NCBI RefSeq assembly: GCF_008831285.2
Contig: NC_045146.1
Span: 5,156,972-5,220,971 of the forward strand
Direction of reading: 5' to 3'
From: Nymphaea colorata
Lineage: Eukaryota > Streptophyta > Magnoliopsida > Nymphaeales > Nymphaeaceae
Length of the DNA: 64,000 bases
Below are positions 46,680-59,770 of the stretch, one piece after another. The notes under the pieces were generated by a model, which had not been told where the DNA came from, made no database searches, and saw only the letters and a list, made by a program, of their open reading frames with translations. A program made the translations under genes and the position numbers. The stretch's first letter is position 1, and the number at the start of each line of letters is the position of its first letter.

Positions 46680-49600
46680 CTACCATGAAAAGAAGAGAGT
46701 CAGTTAATAATAATATTGTCGGCCAATGTTTGCAACCAGAATTTTTAGTAGTTATAGGACATGCAGTTACCCAGTAAAAATAGAGTTGCATTCTACCATT
46801 TTTTCCAGAGACATATCAATATGTTATCTGAGATTAACTGCAATGTATGCATATGGACATGTGTCTATCTGACTATACATGTAAAGCAAATATTTATTGG
46901 TCACACTGGGCTGAACGTAATAGGACCCAAGGGACTCAATCTGAACCCAAGAGTTAGCCAGGCCAGCATGGCTATTTTTGGGCAGAGGCATATCTAGGCT
47001 ACGTGACCCTTGTTGGGCCTTGGATCTCAGTCACCTTTCCAAGTTGAGTTGCTTCCTGTCAGAAAATAATGTAACTAACATTTTTCTCAATTTTATGCTA
47101 AACATATACATGCATACATGTAAGTATCTATTTAAAGCAAATAATTATTCTATATACGGCTTAAATGTATTTCTATTTTTCTTTTTTCTCCTTTTCCAAG
47201 GATATTTTAGTCATCCTAAGATGATAGAATGCCAGCAGTTGGCTATCCTCTTGTCTTCATCTTGCATATTTTGGGGTTAGCCCTTCCTGTTATGTCAGTA
47301 ATTATTTGTTGTGAAATATATTACTATTTTTACAATGTCACTTAGTACATGTTGATTGATCAAGAGTAGTTCCCATTAGATGTGGCGACATTGTACTGGG
47401 TTTTCTCTTGATCCTTTTATTTCCCTGAGTTGAGTTTTTCTTTTGGCTCTTATTCTTCTGGCTTTTCACGTGAAAATCAGAGGTGTATAGCTTTTAGATC
47501 TGTGTGTTTTGTATGTGTGAAAATTGAAATAGCTTAAAGAATGCTTGGAGTGTGTGCCTATTGGAGAATTCAGGCTATGGGATCATCAAAGGAGCTGTCC
47601 TTACCTCTAAGGGTTATGGGGCTGTGCTAAGGGAACTATCTCTGGATGGAACGTCAAAATCAGATTTCTTGATTAATCTCTCTCCTATTCAAGATGAGCA
47701 AACACTCCATGATCCCAAGACAAGACGGAGACTAACTGAATGAGACCAAAATAACTTGAGAAAGAATATTCTTTCCTCCATCGGCATAGACCTGAATTTG
47801 AGCAAACAAAGATGTCTGCACTATCAACTGTTTATCTGTCACCTATTGTGGATAGTGAAGAAACTTGCCATAACTTAAGCAAAACTAAGTTAGTGCACTC
47901 ATAACTTCAACTACAAATAAAAAGATGCCTCAAGAAGAAGAATATGCTCTAGTTTGGCTAGACTAGTCTCTATGAAGTATGAAGACATGTAGGGTTTTTG
48001 GAAGAAATGTGGGAAAAAGAAGTGTTTGTCATAACTGCAATGAACCTGAACACATAAATCCTGTGTCCAACATCTAGGGAAAATGACCAGCGAAGAGCTA
48101 CTACAGTGAAAGCTACAAGCCTACAACATTGGTGATATGTCTTTGACCCAACTTGTTGAAGCCCTCCAACAACTTAAGAATAGACATTTATCGTATCTTG
48201 GAAGTTGCGAATTCAACATCTTTGCCATCCAATATGGGTTCATTTCAATGTGTTGTAAAAATCAGTTTGGAATTGGATCATCTAAGCTGCTACTTGATTA
48301 TTCAGCCAACTCAAGATTCAGCTGAATTGGTTGTAAATTGGAAAAAATTCCAAAAATCATGTTTTGAAAGAAAATAAATGGAAAAATATACAAAAAAGTA
48401 ATTAAGAAACTCCTTCAATATTTAAAAATAAATAAAAATGACATGTAGTACTCTTGAATCTGCCACTGCATCAAAGTACCTTGTCACCAATTCAACTCGA
48501 ATTGGCTGATTCTGATCATGTTGGTTTATGGCTCCTTGATTCTACAGCATCATCTAATATGATTTCAAATAAGTCTATTTTGTCACATTGCACCAGAACT
48601 TGAATTTCTTATATGACAACCATCCTTGGCTCATCTTTTTGTGTAGAAAACATAGGATATTTTGGAAAATATTTTGAAAACTTTATGTTACAAAAGTTAG
48701 ATGTATTTCATAAATTTTAGTATTTTCTTAAGTTCTTAAACTTCAAACCTTGGATATGATGTCCTCTTCTCAGCAAAAGATTGTCAGGTATAGGATCACT
48801 TGGTATTTCATAAGACCATATGAATGGAGATTGCTATTATATGGTTTTTGTGTATTCTAAAGAATTAGTCTAAAATCTGTCACATAGGTGTGGGGTGTGG
48901 GTGCGGGTGCCGGAGCACATCCCCAAAAATTTAGGTGCGGCGGTGCAGCGAGAATATTTATTTGTTATTCTTAATTTATTATTATAATATATATATATAT
49001 ACACACACATATAAGAATTAGGAAATTTAGAGTATACACTATAGTCTATACACTCTACACTGCACACTTGATGGAGACATTATATATGAATATTATATAT
49101 TAAATACTTATAAGTTATAATGTATTGTGTATATGAATGTAACATATTAAGCATTAACATGCTTACAAAGTACAAACATTAAACAAGTAAACAAAAAACA
49201 CAAAACAAGGACAAAACACAGAAATGGAAAAAAAATGTTAAACCCTCTTTTTAATGTTAAAAATTTTTAAAATAAAAAAATATTGAAAAATAATGAAAAT
49301 AGGCTTGACGTGGTTTGAACTTTGACTGCACCCGCCTCCAGTCAAATGCGAGTCAGGTGCATGTCCAAAATGGACAAAAATGATCGGGTGCGGTCAGCCA
49401 CACCCGACTCTTGTTGACTTGTGTTGGGTGTGAATCCGAGCCGCACCCACACCTGCACCTGAGTTGTGTAGACACGGGTGTCGGCAGTCACTTTGCAGTA
49501 TCTGTGTAACTTATAAAACTTGTTGTTAAAAGACTATAGATTTGGAATGAAAGACTGGGTCATCAAAATCTAAAGAAGCTCTCTTCTACTCTATTGTTCA

Positions 49601-50037
49601 AAAATTAGGCAATGAAATCTACCTCACAGGGACGTGATAATGGGTTACAACAATTTTATTAAGTCCACATCTCCTATTGTTAAAGGATATGGAATAGGTT
49701 CCAAAATGCCAGCATCTTTTGATATCAAACGAGGCATTTACCTGAAAACATTGTATTCAAGCTTTTTCTTCTGAAAATAAAAATTACATGACTTAGAGAC
49801 CTTTGAGCTGGTGCACTAAGATGTCTAGGACCGTCAGCTGTTATGCCAAAAGGAGGAGTATTTTATTAATTTTTGTGGTTTATAATTTTAGATTGTTGGA
49901 TCTATTTTGTCACTTAAGTCTTGGGTTCTTCACTCTAAATTTTCTATAACATGGTTAAAAGCCAATATAATACAAACATAGTAACCTTCAGATCTGACAC
50001 CAAAGAAGAATATTTATCAAATGATTTTATAAGGTTT
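46680..50037. other. Non-coding tract where the kinase ectodomain would be expected
   Basis: No LRR, malectin or transmembrane coding sequence was recognised. A stretch at 48891-49475 has GGTGCGGGTGC-rich ends in inverted orientation, suggesting a non-autonomous DNA element. The rest is AT-rich. Confidence 0.55.
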
Positions 50038-53031
50038 TGTAACGCCCATTATATTTTTGGGCAGGTCGGGTCGGATCGGGACCCAGACCCGGACCCGTAG
50101 GTTACCCGCGTAAGAGCCCGACGAGGGTTGTTCTCCCTCGTCCTCCTCTCTCTCTCTCCCTTTCGTTGCCTCTCTTGCTGCTAGGGAGCTCCACGCAGAG
50201 AAGAAGAAGAAGACAGAGGTGGTGCCGGCGGCGACGGTGACGACGGCGACTGAGGCGGCGACACTTGGGTAAACTCTTTTTCTCTCTCTCGTGCTTTGTT
50301 TTCCTTTCTCCGCCACTCTCATGTTCCCTTGCCCTCTCTGCCGCACGTACTCTCTTTCCCCTTTCCGCTAGCTCCATCCCGCACGGTCCCTCTCCTCACT
50401 CACCCTCACTCTCCCACTGGCTCTCCCTTTTCTCTCACGTCCTCTCCCCCTCACTGCCCTTCTTCCCCATTTCTGTCCGAACTCTCTTCTGTCTGCCCCT
50501 TTCTGTCAGCACCTCCCCTTGCCTACACACTCCTTACGTGAGCTCTCTCCCCATTTTTTCTATTTGTTTTTCCCCTTTTTCCCCAACCGAGCACTCTTTC
50601 TCATGGATTTCATCACTGTTTGTTAGGATTCCAGTTTGGGGAACGCATTCTTCCCCTCGTATCAGCGTTTAGGTGGTGTTGGTGGTGGCGGCTTGGCACA
50701 ATTTCTGCCATTTGGGGACCGATTGTACGCTTGAGGTGGCTGTCGGAGGCGTCACAACAGTTTGGACACTTAGATTGGGGTGAACAAGGCCTATTTGAGC
50801 TTAGATTATTGAATATTATCTATGAGAGCATGTATAATTATTGTTTAAGCATGCTAGAATCTAGAATTGATGATTTGGGATGCATGTTAGCGATTTTGCT
50901 TTTTGGGGGAAAAGTAGGATTATGTTGGAGAAGCATTGATTTATGGCTATAATGATCATTTGCACATAATGGGTTAATTTTTGAAGCAATAGGGAAGCAT
51001 GGTTAGGATTGTGGTGTTGTGGAGAAGTGTAGGACTGTCTTTGTGAAAGCTTGGGAGTGTCTTTGTCGACGTGGGTAGCATGTGTGGGAAGGAAGAGGGG
51101 TACCTGTTGGGAAGACACCTTCACTAAGGAAGCAAGAGAGAAATGGATTAGTGATCGATTCAAATCGATGGTGCGAAGCTTAAGCCTTTGGAGGTAACCT
51201 CTAGGGCAGAGGAGAGACCCTTTTGAGGGCTTTGTGGGTCGACACTACCCTTCGATACCCTCTTGAGGCAATGGCGTGCCTCAATGATTTTGTTTTATAT
51301 TTGTTTTGATTGTAAATCCAAACTAATGTAGAGTTTAGTCATTTACCACTTGTGTATGTTTGCAGGTACACAGGGCACGTCCCGTCGACCTTGAGCGACC
51401 AGTTTCGAAGCTCGAGGCATTTTGAAGAGTTTGTGAGCGCGCCACAGGTATGGCAGCATTCCAGGCAAATCCCTGTCTGGGGCAAATGTATGAATGTGTG
51501 TTCCTAGGGTCGTGGGATCCTAGGATTGTGGTGCAATTGATTGACTGTTTAGTGAATATGGGTATGCATGTAAATGTTTTGATATATGATATGAATTGTT
51601 TTGGAAAGACTATGAGAAGTTTGTTTTGAAAATGTTATGCATTTACATGTGCATGCTAGAATTGATAACTGTTTAGGACAGATGAGACGGGGTATCGAGT
51701 CGAGTGTCTCCTCGACCCCAATTGTGCATTAGAAAGCATCCTAGAATGATAATTGCATAGGACAGCTACTAGCCAATCACAGATCGAGACTACTCTCTGT
51801 TGTTTGGCTAAGTTTTTGAAGGTGTGATTGATATGATTAATGATGTGAATGTTTTGTTCTGTTGCATACACATTGCTGCGGGCAATGATGCAAATAATGG
51901 AATTGGAGGGTAGTCGTTCCCGTATTGTATGACGGCTAGCTATGACTGTTATTGTTATGTGTAGACCTCGTGTGGAGGCAATTGGAGGTGTAGGTGTACT
52001 CGTGAAGTGCACCAACCTCATGAGTTAGCTAGTCAGTTTGTGAATGTATTAATCTAATGATAAGAATGAATGAATAAGAGATGAGAGGCCAGTGGGATGT
52101 GGCTATGTGTTTGAGAGACGTCCCGCTTTTGCCACTGGTCTCGCATGTTCGGAGCGCAGGCTGTGCAAGGCCCCAGGGTTCTGTTGTGTGTTGTGCTTGG
52201 AGCGTTGGGCTCCCGCCTTCCCAACCTGGGTGTCCTAGGGAAGGCTGAGTATCTCTCTTTGGACTTCACACATCCATGGACGAGTGCTCTACCGCTGCAG
52301 CAGATGAAATGGATCCATATTGTTTTGGGCCACCACGGGGGTTGTCTCTCGGCTGTAGGCCGCCCGCGGTGTGCACGTGCCTATGTTGCATCCACAGAAA
52401 CTGTTAATACACTGAAGTTAATGAAAATGTATTGTATATGATTGATTGTACGTGATTGAGATGCATGTGATCGTTGTGCTTACAAATGCAAGTGAAATGT
52501 TTAAGCATGCCTTGCATGTGATTTGAAAGTTAGTTACTGTGGCTATTGAGTGGCTTTTACGTGTCGTGCCCTGATACGACATGATGATAGATGATCTTGA
52601 TGTTTGTTCTTTTATTTGAGCCCTACCTAAGAGGGTTTGGTATTGTCCTGGCTTGTTGCCATACTGCGAAGGCTAAGCCTTCAGTTATTTTCTTTTTCAG
52701 GTTTAGTGGACCAGGGGCAGCAGGTTGAGCAGATGACTTCACTCACGTCCTACTGGGAAGGTTTTGGGATGTGTCTTTTGTAGTGCCGGCACGTCTTATT
52801 TTGGTTTTATTGATGTCTTGTTTTTGTTAGGCATCAATTATACAGTTTGGGGCATTTTTGTCCTACATAGATGTGTTTTTGTATGAATTGAAATGATTAC
52901 ATAAATGAAAGTTCGCCCCATTGTTTTGAATGACATGGCTCCTTCATTTTTGAATTGTTGAGTAGTCGCACCTTGATGCTTTATGTTTAGAAAAAAAAAA
53001 TGTTTGAGTGTCAAAAGGTCGGGGTGTGACA
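50038..53031 (+). repeat. Solo LTR, Del/Tekay family
   Basis: The 2994-bp LTR starts TGTAACGCCC and ends GTGACA, with GGTTT on both sides (50033-50037 and 53032-53036). It is homologous end to end to the LTR at 3377-6585 and lacks that copy's inverted/direct duplication. No PBS, coding sequence or second LTR is adjacent. It is the expected product of recombination between the two LTRs of a full element. Confidence 0.95.
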
Positions 53032-53942
53032 GGTTTTCTAAAGAGAGTGAAATTCTTCATCGAAGATCATTCCAAATGCACCTTAATGGAAGTAGTAGGG
53101 CTAGACGAAACATAATTATTTTCAAAAAGCATTCCTAAAAATTATTGGGCTCAAGTGGTCTTGTATTTTTTAAAAGGTTAAATTGCAATAGAAATCCATC
53201 TGTATTGTGAAGAAGTATATCTTCATTTCAAAAACCATGTAAATTAGAACTCACCTATAAAAGGCAAAGGGAATTTTGGAGGCAAAGGGATTTTGGTCAA
53301 AAACGTCCCATATTAACAAATAAAAGGAAAATCTACTTTTAAAAGCTATACCATACCATCTGTTTGTCTTGGTTATGTCAAAAACGAAAAAGTTAACATT
53401 GCTACGGTACTTAAATTTGCAAACTTGATGTTCAAGAGTGCACCTTTACAGAAGTGAAAATAGTTTTGAAGGACATAACACTAAAGTAAAAGTATATTGT
53501 ATATTCCTATTTGATTTATTAACTAATCTCGATATCAAGAGTTTTATGAAGAAACTTTGAAGATGTGCAAGATGAAGTCCGTGTGCACAATGGACCTTAA
53601 GATGAAGAGTCGTGCACATAAAGTAAAAATAGAAAGTGAAATGATGATAGAATATCTCCAACCTAGAATCAGAAATAGAAGTAGGAGATATCAATTGCAG
53701 GAATTCTAGAATACCAAATAAACTTGTATAATAAGAGTATTTCTCCTGCATGACATAGAGCATCCTTCTTGCCATTCACTCATATTATAAACCAACAAAT
53801 CATATAGAGAAACCAATGATCATTCTCATCAGGTTTTAAATATAATAATCAAATCAGACGCCCTTGAAAAGGCTCATACATAGTATGTTCAAAATTTTAC
53901 TTAAAAGGAAAGAAAGCTATAGGAAGCAAACAGATGTAAATG
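53032..53942. other. AT-rich non-coding tract
   Basis: No gene is seen. Given the orientation it may be older sequence of the plus-strand copia relic that follows. Confidence 0.5.
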
Positions 53943-54220
53943 GTAAAAACCCAGATTGATGGAACACTGTAGAGATATAAAACAAGGTTAGGATACTCAT
54001 AAGAGTATGTACACTATGAAGAGAATTTTGGCCACATAGCTCATATGAGTACCACTAGGGCTCTCAGATAGCTTTCATTTAACTGAGAAGTGCACAAGAA
54101 GGCTCCTCTTGGCTTGATTGTTTCTCAAGGAAAGACTATATGCTTTAGAAAAGGTCTTTATGGGCTTAAACAAGTGCCTAAGGCTTGATTTGATAGCAAA
54201 CATGATAAATTTTAGATTTC
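53943..54220 (+). pseudogene. Copia reverse transcriptase relic (plus strand)
   Basis: Translation gives IDGTL.RYKTRLGYS.EYVHYEENFGHIAHMSTTRAL, then after a gap FRKGLYGLKQVPKA.FDSKHDKF. These match two copia RT blocks (DG...YKARLVAKG..Q..G.DYEETF..VA..T..R.L and LYGLKQ.PRAWF.KF) with an internal deletion and stops. The relic ends abruptly at the LTR of the minus-strand copia. Confidence 0.65.
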
Positions 54221-54225
54221 AATTT

Positions 54226-54556
54226 TGTTATATTGACATGACTTTTTGAAAAAAAATGCACATGCAGGTATCGTAAGATTTTGATATCTAATGTCAAACC
54301 ACCGAATGAAGTTAGATGCAAGAGGAGGAAGAGAGAAGTGGGCTGCACGTCCAAGCAAGAGAGAGATGAAAGAGAGAAGCAACAAATGATGTCTGCCTCT
54401 TGTTATCATTATATACTAATCATGATTTAGGATACATTATAAAATACACAAAATAACATTAAGATTTACAAGTATGCCACCACCCATGATGTGTTGGGCA
54501 TGTGAATCAAATGGGTCGGGTCTGGGTGACCCGATCCATATTGTACAAATTTAACA
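54226..54556 (-). repeat. Probable 3' LTR of the outer minus-strand copia
   Basis: The right boundary is firm: TTAACA at 54556 abuts a PPT (minus-strand AAGGGGGGC). The left boundary TGTTA at 54226 is inferred from the matching inverted terminus and the abrupt end of the RT relic. Confidence 0.55.
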
Positions 54557-57500
54557 GCCCCCCTTAAGTTGTGCATGGGGTTTGATCATGCACAACTTGT
54601 TCTTAAATTCCCAGAAATGGTGCCCTGTGAATCCCTTGGTAAAAGGATCAGCCACTTGTTCAGACGTGGATATATAAGTGCGAGCAATCTCGGCTTCCGC
54701 AACCTTTTGACGAATGAAGTGTTGATCAATTTCTATATGCTTAGTGCGATTATGTAGAATAGGATTGAAGGCAATCTTGATCGCGCTTTGGTTGTCACAA
54801 AATAGAGATGACTGAGCAATGGGAAGAGAGAGTGCCCCAAGCAGATGACGTAACCATGAAGCTTTAGTTGTGCCTGCAGTCATGGCCTTATATTTTACCT
54901 CAGTGCTAGATCTGGCAACTGCACGTTGTTTCCTGCTATTCCAACAAATAAGATTGGAATCATGGAAGAGACAATAACCGGAAACTGATCATCTATCGTC
55001 TGGATCACATGCCCAATCTGCATCAGTATAAGTTGAAATGTTGTGGCCATGCAAAAAAGTTGACAGTCTTGTGTAGATGAGTCCATCCCCAAGAGTAGCG
55101 TTAAGATAACGCAAAATACGTTTGGTAGCATCCATATGCCCTTCTGTGGGTGCGTGCATAAACTGAGAGACTTGATTCACAACATATACTATGTCTGGGC
55201 ATGTACAAGTGAGATATTGTAACATGCCAACCATACTCCGATAGAAACTAGGATTTGGGTACGCATCACTCCCGTTAGGGGCATTTAATTTTGTATTGAG
55301 AACACTAAGTGTATTTATGGGCTTGCAATTCGTCATACAGGCCCTATCCAAAATATCAAGAGTGTATAAGAGTTAATGTGTCACCTTTTCTATCAAGCTT
55401 AACACCCAAGAAATATCGTAGTTCGCCGAGATCCTTCATCTTGAATTATTGTTGCAATACCTCATTATCATGGGATATATGACATAAAGAGTTTCCAATA
55501 AGAACTATGTCATCTACATATACGAGTAGCCAAGTGGTAACTTCACCTGAATGACAGATGAATAAGGAATGATCAAGTGAACTTTTGAGAAAACTAGCCT
55601 GCTGTATATGAAGGGAAAATCTATCGAACCATGAACGAGATGCTTGCTTAAGCCCATACAGTGATTTTTATAATTTGCACACCCATTTGGTTGAATCATT
55701 GGTAGCATATCCTAAAGGTTGTTCCATATAAACTTATTCCTTTAAAAAGTCACAAAGAAAAACATTTTTAACATCCAACTGATACAAATTCCAACCATAT
55801 GAGACGGCAAGAGAGATGATAACTTGAATTGTTCCCATCTTGATGACTGGACTGAAAGTCTCATCATAATCTTCCCCGTACTGTTGAGTGAAACCTCTAG
55901 CCACAAGTCAAGCCTTATATCTATCAATGCTTCCATCAGGTTTATACTTGAGTTTGTAAACTTATTTTGAGCCCACTACATTCTTACCATCTGGACGAGG
56001 AACAAGCTCCCATGTTTGACATTCATTTAAGGCAGCCATTTCTTCATTCATGGCCTCGGTCCAATGTTTGCTTTTGCACGCTTGCTCATAGCATTTTGGC
56101 TCCACATTTTTGTTCAATTCTATCATGAAGAGCTGAAAATCCAAAGAGAAATTATCATAACTTACCCATCTATCAATGGGGTGCCTCACACGTTCTGATC
56201 TACGTGGATAAGTAGTGGCAGTTTTTGGATCAGTCGGAACTGATCGTCGATGATACACCACTCCTAAAAACCGATTAGGTGAAGTCATGCTCATGCTGTT
56301 GGTCTGAGTAGATGAAGGTATGCTGTCCATCTGAGTGTTTGTGGCTGTCTCGAGCTCATCAATAGTTCTGTCATTTTGTGCGTGGTGTGTATCAGCTCCT
56401 TGGTTTAATATTTCAGCATTCAGCTATGAATCATATACATCATTTCTAACATTAAGTGTTGCATGCGGCTCCATTAAATCCTTCAACCTGAGCTCATAAA
56501 AAACATGTCGTGAAATATGCACACGTCCAGTCTTTGGATTGTAGCAGCGATAGCCTTTATAATTTTCTGCATAACCCATAAATCTACACATGACAGATCA
56601 ATCTTGAAACTTATTTCTCAAAGAAACATAAACATGAACATAACAAATGCATCCAAAAACACGTAGCTCATCATAATTTGGCTGTTCTTGATGTAAAATA
56701 AAGAATGAAGATTTTCCTTCAAGCATGGATAGTGGTAGTCGATTAATAACATGAACAACAGTATGAAACTTCAGTCTATAAAGTCATGGGCACATCAGTG
56801 TTATGCATCATACTGAAAGCACTTTCAACTATATGCCTATGTTTTCTTTCAGCAATACCATTCTGTTGTGGTGTGTGTGGACAGAAAATCTGTCTAATGA
56901 TCCTATGATTTAGTAAGTACTCAGTAAATTCATTTGAAATGAACTCACCACCACCATTACATTGGAAATGCACGATATTACCAGAGTATTTGTTTTGGAC
57001 CAAGGCGTGGAATTGGGTGAACAAGCGGAAAACTTCTAATTTGCTTTTCATGAAGTGAATCCAAGTGTAACGAGAATAAGGATTAATGAAAACAACAAAA
57101 TATTTACTCCCGGAAGAAGCAGAAATAGGAGCAGACCCCCAAACATCAGAATAAATGGTGTCAAACAACTTCGAAGCTCGCTTATTTATTGATTGAAAAG
57201 GAAGAACATCACTCTTACAAATATGACAACTTAAGCACATGCTAGACTCACTGATAGGACTTAGACTGGACTTTTGTAATAGTCCGTTTGCAACAAGACT
57301 TTGAATGAAAGACCGACTACAATGTGCTAAATGACCATGCCAAAGAGATAGCATATCATACTCTGTGATATTGACTTCACTATGACTGGGAAAGGATGAA
57401 TCTGAAACACAAGACTGAGACACTTTTGGAGTTTCTTCAATGACGTACATGACTCATTTGCGAACACCCTTAGTGAATGTCTTCTTGGTTCAAGCATCCT

Positions 57501-57957
57501 TAACATAAATAGAAGGAGTAAACTCAATAAAGGAATCAGTATCATCAATAAGCTTTGACACAAAAATGATATTTTTCTTGACATTTGGAACAACAAGAAC
57601 ATTCTTTAAGGGTATTGAGGAATGAACCATGGATAAGTATGCATTTCTAATATGTGATATTTTGTGATGAGAATCATCTCCTGTGATGACTGAGCCTTTG
57701 GCTAAATAAGGGAGAGCACTAGAAAGCTTACCTGCGTCACCAGTTACATAAGCTGCAGCACCAGCATCTACATACCATTGTCCTTCTTCATTTTGCTTGA
57801 GATTGACTTTAGACAACACCGTCATTAGAATCTGCTGCACATCAGGGGAAATGTTCGATGCGGTAGTCGTGTTCGAAACAGATGACCCTGCTGCCCTAAT
57901 GTCACGCCTGACCTGTTTTCCCTTGTTATGAGGGTTATCCCAACATTCTAACTTCAC
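54557..57957 (-). pseudogene. Outer copia pol
   Basis: The zinc knuckle CFYCTKRGHVKLEC is just upstream (about 57970-57940). The protease active site reads WYVDAGAAAYVTG, with Ala where the conserved D-S/T-G-A motif has Ser/Thr. The integrase (57450-56776) keeps SDVWG and QQNGIAERKHRH, but its second catalytic Asp is Asn (FQCNGGGEF). RT fragments follow (56330-55962, 55936-55742, 55708-55514 with LLVYVDD). RNase H is at 55351-54989 and 54883-54551 (YTDADWACD, CDNQSAIKIA). Numerous frameshifts and stops separate these segments. Confidence 0.88.
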
Positions 57958-58228
57958 ATGACCTCTCTTAGTACAATAAAAACAAGTAGGTATCCTTCGT
58001 GGTACATTTGCCTATGCATTTGTGTTAGGTGTAGGAAGGATACCTCTCCCCATCCATATGAGTTCCAAACTCTTGGACGACTTCCTTGCAAAGCATGGGC
58101 CCTAGTGACCAACACATTGTGACTGCCAGAATGAACTAATTCATGTTGCTATACATGGCTTGCTTCATGTTGAATCAATTGTGCTTTCAGGTCTTCAAAA
58201 GAAGGAAGAACATACAATTCCTCTAAAG
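57958..58228 (-). pseudogene. Outer copia gag, C-terminal part
   Basis: Directly past the nested insertion the frame continues LEELYVLPSFEDLKAQLI, then QHEASHV and a stop, leading to the zinc knuckle. It is the continuation of the gag at 63326-63600. Confidence 0.75.
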
Positions 58229-58233
58229 CAGTG

Positions 58234-58483
58234 TGTTGACGTGTTTTAATGTATGGGTCTGGGTCTAGACCCGGTCCAGTGTGTGCTCCTATTTAGGCAA
58301 GTTGAGGCTCTACTTATATCTTTGTAACCCTAATCTTTGGGTATGAATGAAAGTTTATGAGAGAGTGTCTGGTTGCTAGTGGGCACCAGTCCTCCTTACC
58401 CGTGTTTTTTTCCCTCTAGTTGAGGGGTTTTCCACATTACATCTGTTTTCGTTTCTCGTTCTCTCGCTTTTACTGTTTCTACA
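58234..58483 (+). repeat. 5' LTR of the nested copia
   Basis: It runs TGTTGACGTG to TTTCTACA and is followed directly by the PBS. Confidence 0.93.
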
Positions 58484-58499
58484 TAGTATCAGAGCCAGG
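58484..58499 (+). other. Primer-binding site of the nested copia
   Basis: TAGTATCAGAGCCAGG directly follows the LTR. It differs by one base from the usual TGGTATCAGAGCC. Confidence 0.85.
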
Positions 58500-59770
58500 T
58501 TGGTTATGAGTTTCTTGTTTGTGCTCGTATTGGATCACCGTTTGAGTGGTGATCGTCTGCCGCCGTGAAGTTCCGGTGGACACCATAGACTCTTGCCGGT
58601 TTGCTGTGCGAGTTCCTTCACCATCGACTTGTGGATGACCTACCAGCGGATTTGATCGAAGGAGAACCAATTTGAGGGCCGTTTGAAGACAATCATGCCA
58701 TATTCTGTATACTCAGTATTAACAGGCCTCACTAAGCCTGTTTCTGTCCGAGCTTCAATCGAGGGTTTAATGGGCTGTAACTTTTGGGGGTTTTGATTCT
58801 GATCACTTCCCAACAAACCAATCTATCGAAGGGAAGTGGAATTGTGTCAATCGGTGCAGTATTGAGTGAGATTCAAGCTAAAGAAGTCTGATCAGACACT
58901 GTTCTGCTTTACCGCCAACCAGTCCCTGTTTCCGGTGACTTTTTCAGCGATCTGACCGTTGGATTTTGATGATTCTGGTGCCATTCGATTCCCAACATCC
59001 AGGTGATCCTCTCCACCAAGTTTGACATCGATCAGACCATAGATGGGGTTTTTGGAGGCGATGGACGGAATTTGGTGGAAATCGGCGGCGTCTTTTTGAA
59101 GCAGGCGATTGGCAACCTGCGACTTCAAGGCTCAACGACCTGAGTGTAGACTGCTCAGATTCAGCCCAAATTTTGAGCGTCCACTCCTTGGCTCGTGCTC
59201 TTGTTGTGGCCCAAATTTCAGGATTTTTGGAGGTCTACGATTTTATACTAATTTCAAGTGAAGCCCTCTCCCACAGGCCTGAAGCTGAGTTGCGCCTGAG
59301 GACTTCTCCCGACGGTCCCAGTGCTCTCACGCCTTGGATCATCAGCTGAGTCGTCTGGCTGTCGTCCCCAGCGTCGTCGGTTTCTTCCAGAGCTGCCTAT
59401 TCTATCTGCGCAGCGCGGCCAGTGATACTGTCTGCTTCGTCCTGTGTCGTCTGCTCTGCGTCTGACTGGTCTCCCTCCTGTGTCTCTGCATTTCTGCCCA
59501 TCGGTTGCTGCTCATCATCTGCTGCCGTGAGTTTTGGTGGTGTTTCTGCTGTTCCCTATTACCGTTGGTAGTCTAGGACTGTTCACTGCCACCGTGAAGT
59601 TTCGGTGGTGGTCTAGTGTTACCTTCATCGCCTCCGTGCTGCGATTGCCACTGCTGCCGTAGCTCGTGTTGGTCGTTTTTTGCTCTGTGTGGGGCTGTCA
59701 TCTTCCTTCTAGCAGTTGGCCACCATTTGTTTCACGCTTCTAGCCTTTATTGCTATTTTAGTGAGCTTTC
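58500..59770 (+). other. Leader of the nested copia without gag
   Basis: This 1.27-kb GC-richer stretch replaces the expected gag. It has no long plus-strand frame. Short related motifs recur, such as GCCGTGAAGTTCCGGTGG near 58562 and CACCGTGAAGTTTCGGTGG near 59590. I see no known domain. Confidence 0.65.

Noticed and set aside
48020-48070. Zinc-knuckle-like CHNCNEPEHINPV
   Set aside because: The final Cys is Ser and the surrounding frames give no readable gag, so it could be chance.
50265-50672. 135-codon Ser/Pro/Leu-rich frame in the solo LTR
   Set aside because: It comes from CT-rich low-complexity LTR sequence and has no counterpart of equal length in the LTR at 3377-6585.
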